From Sporomusaceae bacterium (GTDB lineage Bacteria > Bacillota_C > Negativicutes > Sporomusales_B > UBA7701): a stretch of 63,531 bases of DNA. The notes under the pieces were generated by a model. The model searched no databases. It was given only the letters and a program-made list of their open reading frames with translations, and was not told the DNA's origin. The position numbers and the translations under genes were made by a program. Positions 16,426-25,151 of this stretch are shown here, one piece after another. Within the stretch, counting starts at the first letter, position 1, and every line of letters starts with the position of its first letter. The stretch covers positions 1-63,531 of the forward strand of contig JALHDI010000009.1 in the NCBI GenBank assembly GCA_022839045.1, given 5' to 3'.

Positions 16426-17521
16426 TGTCGCTCTTCCCCCAGGCGCGGCGGCGGTTGTAGAAGGTGTCCCGCTCGACGGCGATATAGCCCGCTTCGCGGA
16501 TTATGGCGATGATGTCCTCCCTGGCGATGCTTGTCCCCGTCTTGGCGCCGGCGGCGTGGATGATCTTCTCCTCCGCCACCGTGCCGTCGAGGTCGTCGGC
16601 GCCGAACGCCAGCGCCAGCTGGGCGACCGGCAGGGTGAGCATCATCCAGAAGGCTTTGATGTGGTCGAAGTTGTCCAGCACCAGCCGGGCGATGGCGACC
16701 ATCTTCAGGTCTTCCCAGGCGCCCACCCTGGCGAGGTGGGACAGGCCGGTATTCTCGGGGTGGAAAGGGAAGGCGACGAAGGCCTGGAACCCCCCCGTCT
16801 CGTCCTGGATGGCCCGCAGTTTTATAAGGTGCTCGAGCCGCTGGCGGGGCGTTTCGATGTGGCCGTAAAGCAGCGAGGCGTTGGTGGGGATGCCGAGACG
16901 GTGGGCGGTTTTCACCACTGCCGTCCACTGGGCGCTCGACGCCTTGCGGGGGCAGATGACGCGGCGGATTTCGTCGTCGAGGACTTCCGCCCCGCCGCCG
17001 GGCAGCGAATTCAGGCCGGCGGCCTTAAGGGCCTGCAGGACGTCGCCGACCGGCAGGCCGCTGATGGCGGCGAAATGCCATATTTCCACCGGGGTGAACG
17101 CTTTGATGTGCACCTTCGGCAAAGCCGCCCTGATCGCCGCCACGATGTCGAGGTAATAGGCGAAGGGCTTGTCCGGGTGGAGGGCGCTGACCATGTGGAT
17201 CTCGCCGAGGTCGGGCGCTTCCTCCGCCGCCCGGCGGGCGACGGCGACGACCTCTTCCTTGGCCATGACGTAGGCCCCGTCGCCGTCCCGGCCGCGGCCG
17301 AAGGCGCACAGCGGGCAGCGGGCGGCGCAGATGTTGGTGAGGTTGATGTGGCGGTTGACGTTGAAGTAGACGTCGCGGCCCGACTTGCGCTCTTTGGCGG
17401 CGCGGGCGAGCGCGGCCAGGAGGAGCAGGTCGCTCTGTTCGTACAGGGCCAGCGCCTCGTCGAGGTCGAGGCGTCCGCCGCGGCCGAGCTTGGCGGCGGC
17501 GGCATCGGCAAGAGATATCAC
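16418..17521 (-). CDS. mqnE: Aminofutalosine synthase (radical SAM)
   Basis: Joins the MqnA product to the SAM-derived adenosyl group, giving aminodeoxyfutalosine. 367 residues. The radical SAM CX3CX2C is Cys65-Cys69-Cys72 (CAARCPLC). LNSLPGGGAEV and FHPENTGLSHL are typical. It leads the cluster mqnE-mqnA-mqnC-phosphorylase. No mqnD (the second half of the pathway) is seen here. Confidence 0.94.
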   Translation of the reverse strand: MISLADAAAAKLGRGGRLDLDEALALYEQSDLLLLAALARAAKERKSGRDVYFNVNRHINLTNICAARCPLCAFGRGRDGDGAYVMAKEEVVAVARRAAEEAPDLGEIHMVSALHPDKPFAYYLDIVAAIRAALPKVHIKAFTPVEIWHFAAISGLPVGDVLQALKAAGLNSLPGGGAEVLDDEIRRVICPRKASSAQWTAVVKTAHRLGIPTNASLLYGHIETPRQRLEHLIKLRAIQDETGGFQAFVAFPFHPENTGLSHLARVGAWEDLKMVAIARLVLDNFDHIKAFWMMLTLPVAQLALAFGADDLDGTVAEEKIIHAAGAKTGTSIAREDIIAIIREAGYIAVERDTFYNRRRAWGKSDNG

Positions 17522-17644
17522 GGTTTCCCTCCGTCCGCGAATGGTGTCGTTTGGGGGCAGTTTTGTCTACTTCGCTTTCCTTTAGTCATTTCCTGCAACA
17601 TGAAAAACAAATCAGGCCGGCTGGCGCCGGCCATCCGATAAAGC

Positions 17645-17772
17645 CGGAGGCTGCCTAATAAGCTCCAGATGCAAGGCGGACCGGAAGAGCGCGCCGCGCC
17701 GCGTACATAAAACGTACGCAAGCAAGCGCTCTGAGGACCAACGCCGCAGATGGACTTAGTAGGCAGCCTCCC
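17645..17772. repeat. Large palindromic repeat-like element (about 128 bases)
   Basis: GGAGGCTGCCTAATAAG at the left end is complementary, with one mismatch, to CTTAGTAGGCAGCCTCC at the right end. Inside are nested arms GAGCGC...GCGCTC and GCGTAC...GTACGC. The whole can fold into one long branched hairpin. It encodes nothing and resembles a REP/MITE-like dispersed element; copy number in the genome cannot be seen here. CCCTTTT follows on the plus strand. Confidence 0.65.
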
Positions 17773-17774
17773 TT

Positions 17775-18515
17775 TTAATGCCTCTGCAACCCTCGCTCGC
17801 AGTATTTGCTGAGAAGTTCGCCGACGGTCACGATCTGATAGCCTTCGGCCTTGATGCGGTCGAGCAGGATGGGCAGGGCGTCGGCCGTCTGCACGGGCGT
17901 GTCGGAGGCGTGCATCAGGATGATCGCCCCGGGCTTGAGCCGCTTCATCACCCGGTCGACGATGACGTCGCGGCCGGGATTCTTCCAGTCGAGGGAATCG
18001 ACGTTCCAGATGATGGTCCGGTAGCCGAGTTCGTCGGTCACCTTCAGCGACCTGGCGCTGTAATGCCCGTTGGGCGGGCGGATGAGGCAGGCCTCGCGGC
18101 TGGTGACCTCCTTGATGAGGTTATGGGCTTTCCGGATGTCCTCCCTCACCCAGTCGGGCGGCATGTCGCCGTAATTCTCGTGCCGGTAGCCGTGGCTGCC
18201 GATCTCATGCCCGTCGTCCGCCATCCGTTTGGCGACGTCGGGATATTTGGCCGCCCACGGCCCCATGATGAAGAAGGTGACTTTGAGGTTGTGCTGTTGG
18301 AGCGTGTCGAGGATGGAGGGGGTGAATTTGTTGCCCCAGGAATGGTCGAAGGTGAGGGCCACCACTTTTTGGTCGGTACGGGTGCCGGCGATGGCCATCG
18401 GCCCGCCGGCGGAAAAGTCGGCCACCTGGACGTACACCGTCCCGATGGCCAGCAGGCCGATAATGCTGTAGAAAAGATGGCGGTGCTGAACGAGGCCCCG
18501 CAGGCTGATAATCAT
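17775..18515 (-). CDS. Polysaccharide deacetylase, PdaB-like (sporulation)
   Basis: 246 residues with an N-terminal signal anchor (about 13-33) and a NodB domain outside the membrane. Motif 1 is TFDHSWG (55-61), where His58 replaces the usual second Asp, as in PdaB-type proteins (TFDxSWG). Motif 2 is Ser107-His108-Gly-Tyr-Arg-His112. IRPPNGHYS and ILMHASD follow. PdaB maintains spores after late sporulation, probably by acting on peptidoglycan. GAGGAGGGG precedes the start. It supports a spore-forming host. Confidence 0.85.
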   Translation of the reverse strand: MIISLRGLVQHRHLFYSIIGLLAIGTVYVQVADFSAGGPMAIAGTRTDQKVVALTFDHSWGNKFTPSILDTLQQHNLKVTFFIMGPWAAKYPDVAKRMADDGHEIGSHGYRHENYGDMPPDWVREDIRKAHNLIKEVTSREACLIRPPNGHYSARSLKVTDELGYRTIIWNVDSLDWKNPGRDVIVDRVMKRLKPGAIILMHASDTPVQTADALPILLDRIKAEGYQIVTVGELLSKYCERGLQRH

Positions 18516-18567
18516 AAAAAATCCCCTCCTCGCAACATCATTAGTATGTATGCGGGAGGAGACGTTT

Positions 18568-18964
18568 TTATGAAAGCCAGCGGATGTAAGGATGCTTTTG
18601 CAGACTGGCGACTATCAGGCGGTTGGAGATTTTCGACGCCAGCCAGAGGGTAAGGACAACGGTGCCGGCGGTCGCCCACCAGAGGAAGTCGGAAGGTTAA
18701 GGAGACCGCTCCTTTACCGTCGACTTCGCCGGTGAACTGGAGGCTGTCGATGCGGGGAAGGGCCTGGAGGATTTCCCCGAGCCGTCCCCGGTCGGTGATG
18801 ATTTCCTGCGGACGGTCCTTCTGCTGCCCGAGGAGGTCGCCGCCGGTGCCGACGACGGCCTGCCAGAGGAAATCGCCGTCTTCGCCGAGGATGGACCATA
18901 TCCGGTCGAAGAGGGCTGCGTCGATCGTGCAGGCCGGCAGGCGGCCTTTCTCCGAGTAAGACAA
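18568..18964 (-). pseudogene. Small membrane-anchored hypothetical protein, frameshifted
   Basis: A TTG at 18964 after GGGGA starts a frame reading SYSEKGRLPACTIDAALFDR and then LPRIDSLQFTGEVDGKGAVS. Near 18705 the frame shifts by one base. The other frame then encodes a membrane helix and tail (FLWWATAGTVVLTLWLASK, then NRLIVASLQKHPYIRWLS) with a stop at 18568. Joined, this is a roughly 130-residue protein with a soluble N-terminal domain and one C-terminal membrane helix. The family is unknown. Either a pseudogene or a one-base sequencing error. Confidence 0.55.
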
Positions 18965-18992
18965 GTTATCCCCGGGTGGAGAAAAAGAGGTG

Positions 18993-19463
18993 TTATTCCA
19001 GGGAGAAGCCCAGATGCGTCTGCCGCCATCCCAGCCGCCGGTAGAATTCGTGGGCTTCGGCCCGGGCGGCGTTGCTCGACAGCACCAGCTTATAACAGCC
19101 CAGTCGCCGGGCGACATCGCCGGCGGCGGCCATCAGCCGCGTTCCGACGCCGCGGCCCCGGTATTCCCCGGCCACAACGACGTTCTCCACCGCTGCCCAG
19201 GGTTTCCCGCCGTGGCCGATATTGGCAATGACGATGACGGTGGCCGTCCCGACGATGAGGCCGCCCGCCTCGGCCACCAGCAGGTGCTGACGGCGGTCGT
19301 CCGTCAGTGCCCGCCACGCCTCAAGCTCCGTGACGGCACGTCCCGCGGCGGCGTACGGTCCGGCGAGGAGGCGGTAAAGGGCCAGCACCCGGCCAAGGTC
19401 ATCCCGCCCGGCCCGGCGCACGCTGACGATATCGTTCGTTATTCCCTCCATGTCAGGATGCAC
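18993..19463 (-). CDS. GNAT-family N-acetyltransferase
   Basis: 156 residues: VENVVVAGEYRGRGVGTRLM is the acetyl-CoA-binding motif A, followed by ANAARAEAHEFYRRLGW-like motif B. GTG at 19463 overlaps the stop of the TIM-barrel gene; ATG at 19451 is an alternative. C-P lyase operons often carry the aminoalkylphosphonate acetyltransferase PhnO, also a GNAT, so this could serve the same role. The sequence alone does not show PhnO-specific features. Confidence 0.8.
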   Translation of the reverse strand: MHPDMEGITNDIVSVRRAGRDDLGRVLALYRLLAGPYAAAGRAVTELEAWRALTDDRRQHLLVAEAGGLIVGTATVIVIANIGHGGKPWAAVENVVVAGEYRGRGVGTRLMAAAGDVARRLGCYKLVLSSNAARAEAHEFYRRLGWRQTHLGFSLE

Positions 19464-20391
19464 ACCTTTCCTTGAGCATCAGCATCCGCCGGGCGGCGCC
19501 GAGCGCATCCCGGTAGTTGTCGCGGTAGCGCGGCCTGAGTTCGAGGGTCACGAGCCCGCTGTAGCCCTCAAGGCGGGCGAATATCTCCCGGGCCGGCACT
19601 TCGCCCCAGCCGATGGGCATGTGCATGTCGCCCCGCCCCATGACCGCCATCTCGTTTAGCTTGCGTTCGTAGGAATGGCAGCAGCGCCCGAAGTTATCGT
19701 GAAGATGGATGTGCCTGACGAGCGGGCCGACGGCGGCGATCCCCTCGCAGAGATCGAGTCCGTAGCGGCGGGCGGACAGGTAGGCGTGGCCCATGTCGAG
19801 GGTGACGCCCACATTGGGATGGTTGACCTCGCTAATCATCGCCGCGAGTTTGACCAGCGACTCGGCGTAGCAGTAGTGGGGCGCGTTAAGATACGGCCGG
19901 GCGTTTTCCACGGCGATGGTGACGCCGTACTGCGCGGCCGCTTCGCCCATCGACCGGAGTTCTTCCCGTTCCCTGTCCCATAGGTCCTGCTGTTCGGCGG
20001 CGGTCGGATAAGGCTGGGGCACGAGGAGAAAATCCTCTTCCGCCAGATACCGCCCGGCGTGATAAACCATGACCGTCGCCCCGAGAGCCGCCGCGAATTC
20101 GATGCTGGCGAGGAACCCTTGCCGGTCCGCCGCCGGATTGCGGCCCATAAGATTCAAGGGGTTGGGTCCGTGCACCGCCACGCCGAGGGGCTGGCCGGCC
20201 AGCAGCGCCTGGACCTCCCTCAGCCGCTCGCGCTCCAGCCGTCCGCCGAGGATGGCTCCTACGCCGTGCGGGGCCAATTCGACGTGACTGAAGCCGATTT
20301 CGTGATAATAGGCCAGCTCCCGTTTCAGAAGCGCGAGGTTGCCGTCGATGAAGCCGGCGTCGGCGTTGATGGCGAATCCCCTGATATCCAT
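19453..20391 (-). CDS. TIM-barrel sugar phosphate isomerase/epimerase-like protein
   Basis: 312 residues of the AP-endonuclease-2/xylose-isomerase-like superfamily. Likely divalent-metal ligands are seen in TIAVENARPY (Glu), VGVTLDMGHAYLS (Asp, His), RHIHLHDNFG (His) and VTLELRPRY (Glu). It is the last but one gene of the phosphonate operon, 10 bases after phnM. No phnP or phnN is present, so it might process a cyclic or phosphorylated ribose intermediate of C-P lyase; this is inference. It could instead be an unrelated sugar isomerase. Confidence 0.75.
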   Translation of the reverse strand: MDIRGFAINADAGFIDGNLALLKRELAYYHEIGFSHVELAPHGVGAILGGRLERERLREVQALLAGQPLGVAVHGPNPLNLMGRNPAADRQGFLASIEFAAALGATVMVYHAGRYLAEEDFLLVPQPYPTAAEQQDLWDREREELRSMGEAAAQYGVTIAVENARPYLNAPHYCYAESLVKLAAMISEVNHPNVGVTLDMGHAYLSARRYGLDLCEGIAAVGPLVRHIHLHDNFGRCCHSYERKLNEMAVMGRGDMHMPIGWGEVPAREIFARLEGYSGLVTLELRPRYRDNYRDALGAARRMLMLKERCAS

Positions 20392-20401
20392 GCTCTTCCT
20401 C

Positions 20402-21607
20402 CTAACAGGCGGGCTGCGCCTTGACCCGCCGCCCGCCGGGAAGCCGGCGGTAGGTCACGTCGTAGACAGGCGAACCGCCCACGATGGTTGTCGTGACGAC
20501 CGGCACCTCGCCGCGGGTGTGGACGATGACCGCATCGCCGACGCCTCCCTCGGCAAGGGTGCCGAAATCGGCCAGCCCCAAAGCTCTGGCCGGGGCGCTG
20601 GTGGCCATCGCCACCGCTTCGGTCAGGCTGAGCGGCCCGGCCGCCAGTTTGAAGACGGCGTGGAGGATGGCCGGCGGGTAGTAGTCGGAGCAGATGATAT
20701 TGGCCGCGCCGGCCGTGACGGCGTCGACGGCCGCCATGCCGTTGCCGGTCGAGCCGCCCCGCACGATGTTGGGAGCGCCGACGCAGACGTCGATCCCCAG
20801 GTCGCGGGCCGCCTTGGCGGTGGCGACGTTGATGGGGAATTCGCTGACGGTGACGCCCCGCGCCTTGTAGTACCCGACCTTGGCCGCCGTGTCGTCATCG
20901 TGGGAGGCCAGCGGCACCCCGGCCGCCTGGGCCGCAAGGGCGAGGACGCCGATGCTTTCCTCGGCCCGGGTGCGGCCCTCCTCCTTGATGGCGAGGATTT
21001 TTTCGATTTCGTCGCCGGTGCTATGGTACGTTTTCTCCATGTATTTGCGGTAGCTTTCGACCGTGGGGTACTGCCCCTGCCCGGGGGTGTGGTCCATGAA
21101 GGACAGCAGGTCGACCGCCCCCTCGTAGATGAGGGTGCGGATAAGCTCCACCGCCTTGTAGTTGGTGATCTCGAACCGGAGATGGATCTTGCTGCGGATG
21201 AGGGTGGCGTTCAGCGCCAACGCGACGATGCGGCGGATGCAGGCGGCGGCGCCGCTGTCCTGGCGCACCCCCCACTCGGCGCCGGCGAAGGAGAAGGAGT
21301 GGTACATGGTGGTGACGCCCTGGCCGGCCAGTTTCTTCTCCAGCTCGCTGAAGGCCAGTTCGGGGCTGAAAAAGGCGCCGGGACGCGGCTCCAGCTCTTT
21401 TTCGATGGCGTCGCTGTGGATATCGATGAAGCCGGGCAGCACGTAGCCGCCCTGGGCGTCGATCACCCGGTCGGCCGGCCGGCCGCGGTGCTCTGCGGCG
21501 CGACCGACGTATCCGATGAAGCCGTCTTCCAGCAGCAGTTCGCCGCCGCTCACGACACGGTCGGGCATAACAAGCTGGCCGTTGGTGACCAGAACCGTCT
21601 TTTTCAT
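20402..21607 (-). CDS. phnM: alpha-D-ribose 1-methylphosphonate 5-triphosphate diphosphatase
   Basis: Amidohydrolase that removes pyrophosphate from the PhnGHI product so that PhnJ can cleave the C-P bond. 401 residues from ATG 21607. Metal-binding IDIHSDAIEKELEPRPG, then ASHDDDTAAK and NIICSDYYPP, match PhnM. A longer frame upstream is spurious and lies over phnL/phnK. The start overlaps the phnL stop by 4 bases. Confidence 0.95.
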   Translation of the reverse strand: MKKTVLVTNGQLVMPDRVVSGGELLLEDGFIGYVGRAAEHRGRPADRVIDAQGGYVLPGFIDIHSDAIEKELEPRPGAFFSPELAFSELEKKLAGQGVTTMYHSFSFAGAEWGVRQDSGAAACIRRIVALALNATLIRSKIHLRFEITNYKAVELIRTLIYEGAVDLLSFMDHTPGQGQYPTVESYRKYMEKTYHSTGDEIEKILAIKEEGRTRAEESIGVLALAAQAAGVPLASHDDDTAAKVGYYKARGVTVSEFPINVATAKAARDLGIDVCVGAPNIVRGGSTGNGMAAVDAVTAGAANIICSDYYPPAILHAVFKLAAGPLSLTEAVAMATSAPARALGLADFGTLAEGGVGDAVIVHTRGEVPVVTTTIVGGSPVYDVTYRRLPGGRRVKAQPAC

Positions 21608-22329
21608 ACGACCTCCTGCATGCGGGCGATGGACCGGCAGCGGCCGCCCGTCATGGTAAACACCCGGTCCACCAGGCGGCGCATGACGTCGGTGTCGTGG
21701 AAGACGCCGACCATGGCCGTCCCCTGTTTTTTCAGGTACAGAAGCGACTGGACGACGATTTTCTTGGTTTCGGCGTCGAGGGAGGCGGTGGGTTCGTCGA
21801 GGAGGAGAAGCCTGGGCTGGGTGATGAGGGCCCTGGCCAGGTTGACCCGCTGCTGCTCGCCGCCGCTGAAGGTGGAGGGCGAGGTATCCCACAGGGTGGG
21901 GTCGATATTCATCATCCGCAGGTATTCGCGGGCCCGCTCGCGGGCGTTGTCCTGCGTCCAGCCCCGGAGAGCGAGCTGCCCGGCGAGGATATCGACCGCC
22001 GGCACGCGCGGGATTACCTTGAGGAACTGGCTGACATAACCGATTTCGCTCCGCCTGAGGCCGATAATTTCCCGCTCCGGGGCGGCGGCCAGGTCGATTT
22101 CCCGGCCCGCCTCCGTACGGTAGATGATCTCGCCTGCGCTGGGCAGGTAGGTGCGGTAGATGCATTTGATGATGGTGGACTTGCCGGCGCCGCTCGGCCC
22201 GACGATGCCCATGAACTCGCCCGCCTTGAGGCTGAAGCTGACGTCGGCGCAGCCAGCGAGCCGTTTGCCGCCGTGCAGGTGGAGGACGAAATCTTTCGTG
22301 AGACCCCGGACGGTTAACAGGTCGTTCAT
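21604..22329 (-). CDS. phnL: C-P lyase system ABC-type protein
   Basis: 241 residues with Walker A GPSGAGKST, signature TFSGGEQQRV and Walker B LLLLDEPTASLD. PhnL is an ABC ATPase-like subunit tied to the C-P lyase core rather than to a transporter. It overlaps phnM by 4 bases and follows phnK by 15 bases. The order G-H-I-J-K-L-M is canonical. Confidence 0.93.
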   Translation of the reverse strand: MNDLLTVRGLTKDFVLHLHGGKRLAGCADVSFSLKAGEFMGIVGPSGAGKSTIIKCIYRTYLPSAGEIIYRTEAGREIDLAAAPEREIIGLRRSEIGYVSQFLKVIPRVPAVDILAGQLALRGWTQDNARERAREYLRMMNIDPTLWDTSPSTFSGGEQQRVNLARALITQPRLLLLDEPTASLDAETKKIVVQSLLYLKKQGTAMVGVFHDTDVMRRLVDRVFTMTGGRCRSIARMQEVV

Positions 22330-22344
22330 TGTTCCCCTTCCTCC

Positions 22345-23193
22345 TTACAGCATAGAGTGAACAAGCAGCTGGGTGTAGCGGTGCTGGGGGTCTTCCATGA
22401 TCTGGTCGGTGAGACCGAGCTCGACGATGCGGCCGTTTTTCATGACGGCGGTGCGGTCGGCCAGCATGCGGATGACCCCCAGGTCGTGGGAGACGGCCAG
22501 CATGGCGATGCCGAGTTCCCGCTGGATCTCCTTGACGAGGTCGAGCACGCGGGCCTGGACCGACAGGTCGAGCCCGGTGGTTATCTCGTCCAGGAACAGC
22601 AGCGGCGGGTTGTTGGCCAGCGCCTTGGCGATCTGCACCCGCTGCTGCATGCCGCCGCTGAAATGGGCGGGAAAGTCGTCCATGCGCCCGAGGGGGATTT
22701 CGGTGCGGGTGAGCAGCGCCGCCGCCCGCCGCCTGATGGCGTCGTAGTTGTAGATGTCGGCGGTCAGGAGCTTCTCGGCGACGTTGCCGCCGGCGGTGAA
22801 GTGGGGCTTGATGCCGAGCAGCGGATTCTGATAGACCATGCCCATCAGGTGGTTGCGCACATGGCGCTTCCGCTGGGCGGTTTCGGCGAACAGGTTGACG
22901 GTCCCGCCGCCGTAGGCGGCCAGAAAAGCCTCGCCGCCCGTCGCCTCTTCGTCGAAGTAGAGGCAGCGCACCAGCGTGCTTTTTCCCGAACCGCTCTCGC
23001 CCACGATGCCGAGGATTTCGCCTGCTTCCAGATCGAAGCCGACGTCGCGGCAGGCGACGATGCTGCCGCACCGGGGGCAGACGTTGTTTTCCTGCGCCGG
23101 ACCGGTGAGGACGTAACAGGACGGGCAGCCGGCGCCGTACCTTTTTGTGAGCCCGTCGACCCGCAGGACGAAGGCGTCATTGGCCGCTTGCAC
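22345..23193 (-). CDS. phnK: C-P lyase system ABC-type protein with Cys4 insertion
   Basis: 282 residues, longer than enterobacterial PhnK. Walker A GESGSGKST, signature HFSGGMQQRV and Walker B LLFLDEITTGLD. PhnK binds the PhnJ subunit of the core complex. Between the first strands there is an insertion with Cys23-Pro-Ser-Cys26 and Cys39-Pro-Arg-Cys42, arranged like a zinc ribbon, which the E. coli protein lacks. It overlaps the phnJ 3' end by 17 bases. Confidence 0.93.
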   Translation of the reverse strand: MQAANDAFVLRVDGLTKRYGAGCPSCYVLTGPAQENNVCPRCGSIVACRDVGFDLEAGEILGIVGESGSGKSTLVRCLYFDEEATGGEAFLAAYGGGTVNLFAETAQRKRHVRNHLMGMVYQNPLLGIKPHFTAGGNVAEKLLTADIYNYDAIRRRAAALLTRTEIPLGRMDDFPAHFSGGMQQRVQIAKALANNPPLLFLDEITTGLDLSVQARVLDLVKEIQRELGIAMLAVSHDLGVIRMLADRTAVMKNGRIVELGLTDQIMEDPQHRYTQLLVHSML

Positions 23194-24064
23194 GCGTCGC
23201 CCCCTCCCCTCTCGCCAGCTTTATGGCGTCGCAGTTGTAGGAATCGGAGCAGACGTACAGCTTGCCGCCGCTGCCGTCGTATATTTCGTTCAGGAAGGTG
23301 CCGGTCGCGCCGCAGCGCACGCAGGCCTTGCCGGTGAAGTCCTCCACCCGGAAGGGGACATCGTCGAATTCGAGGGGCTCGACGGCGGTGTGGGGCGGGA
23401 CGGCGTAGATGCGCTTTTCGCGGCCCGCGCCGAACAGGAAGAGGGTATCGGCCATGTGGAGCTTGGGGACATCCCAGCGGGGGATGGGCGACGGGTCGAT
23501 CAGGTAGCGTCCGTTGACCAGCGAGGGATAGCGGGCGCCGATGGTTATCTCGCCCCATTTGACGATATTTTCGTAGAGGAACACCCACATGCGGCTGTAA
23601 TCCATTTCGGCGTGCATTTCGCGCGTCTTGGCCATCGAGGCCTCGACAAACCTGAGCGGCTCGGGGATGGGCACCTGGAGGACGAGTATCTGGTCGGCGC
23701 GCAGCTTTTCCTCAGGGATGCGGTGGCGGGTCTGGATGATCGTCGCCTCGCCGGTGGCCAGGGTCGTTTTCACGCCGGTCGTCTTGACCAGCAGCTTGCG
23801 GATGTTGACGGCGTTGACGCCCCCGTCGCAGCCCTGGTCGATAACCTTGAGCACGTCGTCCGGGCCGATGACGGACATCGTCACCTGGAGGCCGCCGGTT
23901 CCCCAGCCGCGGGCGATGGGCAGTTCGGGGGAGGCGAACGGCACCTGGTAGCCGGGGATGGCCACCGCCTTCAGCGTTTTGCGGCGGATCTCGCGCTTGG
24001 TATTTTCGTCGAGGAAGGCAAAGTTATAGCCGTCTTTGCGTTCAATCGTCCTGAGGTCGAGCAT
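23177..24064 (-). CDS. phnJ: C-P lyase catalytic subunit (radical SAM)
   Basis: Cleaves the carbon-phosphorus bond of ribose-1-phosphonate 5-phosphate by radical chemistry. 295 residues from ATG 24064. The atypical cluster cysteines are present in the C-terminal part: CVRCGATG near 246-249 and VCSDSYNC near 270-277, including the catalytic cysteine. FEIW-like core LVKTTGVKTTLATGEATIIQ also fits. It overlaps phnI and phnK, so translation is coupled. Confidence 0.95.
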   Translation of the reverse strand: MLDLRTIERKDGYNFAFLDENTKREIRRKTLKAVAIPGYQVPFASPELPIARGWGTGGLQVTMSVIGPDDVLKVIDQGCDGGVNAVNIRKLLVKTTGVKTTLATGEATIIQTRHRIPEEKLRADQILVLQVPIPEPLRFVEASMAKTREMHAEMDYSRMWVFLYENIVKWGEITIGARYPSLVNGRYLIDPSPIPRWDVPKLHMADTLFLFGAGREKRIYAVPPHTAVEPLEFDDVPFRVEDFTGKACVRCGATGTFLNEIYDGSGGKLYVCSDSYNCDAIKLARGEGATRASGQ

Positions 24065-25151
24065 CCGGCGTTCCCTCCTTGAGCGCCTGCGAGCGGCGCA
24101 GTCTGTCCAGGGTCGACTGGAAGGTGACGTAGTGCGGCAGCTTCCAGTGGGCGACGAAGCCGGACGCCTCGATGCCGTCGATATGGTAGAGGACGAATTC
24201 CTCGTCCTCGGCCGGCGCCTTGCGGGGCGCCTTGGAACGGGTGGTGCGGTCGAGGATGCCCATGGATATGGCTTTGAGCTCGTTGTGGCCGAAACAGAGG
24301 CCATAGCCGAGGCTGAGCCGCGGGGTCGCGCCCTTCTCGCCTTCGGCGTACTGGGCGATGATTTCGGCTTCGGTGACCAGTACCTTGCCGACATACAGCG
24401 GCTCCGTCCGCGCCGGGTGCTTTATATACATGCTGACATGGCCGACCCGGAGTTCGCCGAGGTAGGGGTGGATGTCGCCGTAGCCGCGGATGGAGCTGTA
24501 GGCCAGGGCCATCATCGCCCCCGTTTCGCCGCGGGCCAGCGACTGGAGCTTTGCCGAGCGGGGATAGGGGAAATTAAGGCTTTCGCGGGTTATGTCCCGC
24601 AGGCCCCGGTCGGCGGCTTCCGGCGGTTCCAGCAGCCCTTCGGCCCGCAGCAGGGCCACCACTTTGGGGAAGCTGTCGGGCAGCGTCCGGTCGGCCGTAT
24701 CCAGGCCGGCGCTTGCGAGAAATTCGCGGATGACCCGGTCTTTTTCGTCCAGCAGCGAGAAATCAACCAGCCGCTGGCTGTAATCGCGGGTGGGGCCGAG
24801 GATCTGGCCGCCGGGAATGTCCTGGAACGCGCCGGAGATGCGGCGCACGACCCGCATGGCGGCGGTGTCCGCCGCCAGCGACGTATAGCGGCGGGGCTGA
24901 GTGGCCCGGTAGGCCCGCAGGATGAAGGAGGCTTCGATGCTGTCGCCCTCGGCCTGCTTGAGGGCCAGGGCGGCGACGGTGGGGGCGTAGAGCGAACCTT
25001 CGCCCATCACCTTGTCGACCGCCAGCCGCTGCTGGTCGCGAAGCTGCCGTACTTCCAGCGGGGCCGACCCGCCCCGGAGACGACAAAACTTTACGAGTTC
25101 GTCGGCGCGGACGATCGCCTCGCTGCCGCCGCTTACCGCTACATAGCCCAT
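24042..25151 (-). CDS. phnI: C-P lyase core subunit PhnI
   Basis: Nucleosidase-like subunit that with PhnG and PhnH displaces adenine from ATP with phosphonate. 369 residues from ATG 25151 (MGYVAVSGGSEAIVRADEL). FNFPYPRSAKLQ-like, LGYGLCFGHNELKAISM and FVLYHIDGIEASGFVAHWKL are the conserved blocks. Start and stop share one base with phnH. Confidence 0.95.
   Translation of the reverse strand: MGYVAVSGGSEAIVRADELVKFCRLRGGSAPLEVRQLRDQQRLAVDKVMGEGSLYAPTVAALALKQAEGDSIEASFILRAYRATQPRRYTSLAADTAAMRVVRRISGAFQDIPGGQILGPTRDYSQRLVDFSLLDEKDRVIREFLASAGLDTADRTLPDSFPKVVALLRAEGLLEPPEAADRGLRDITRESLNFPYPRSAKLQSLARGETGAMMALAYSSIRGYGDIHPYLGELRVGHVSMYIKHPARTEPLYVGKVLVTEAEIIAQYAEGEKGATPRLSLGYGLCFGHNELKAISMGILDRTTRSKAPRKAPAEDEEFVLYHIDGIEASGFVAHWKLPHYVTFQSTLDRLRRSQALKEGTPDARPQDD

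Noticed and set aside
20402..23071. 889-codon frame including phnM
   Set aside because: Only the last 401 codons match PhnM; the first part is out-of-frame shadow of phnL and phnK, which have their own starts.
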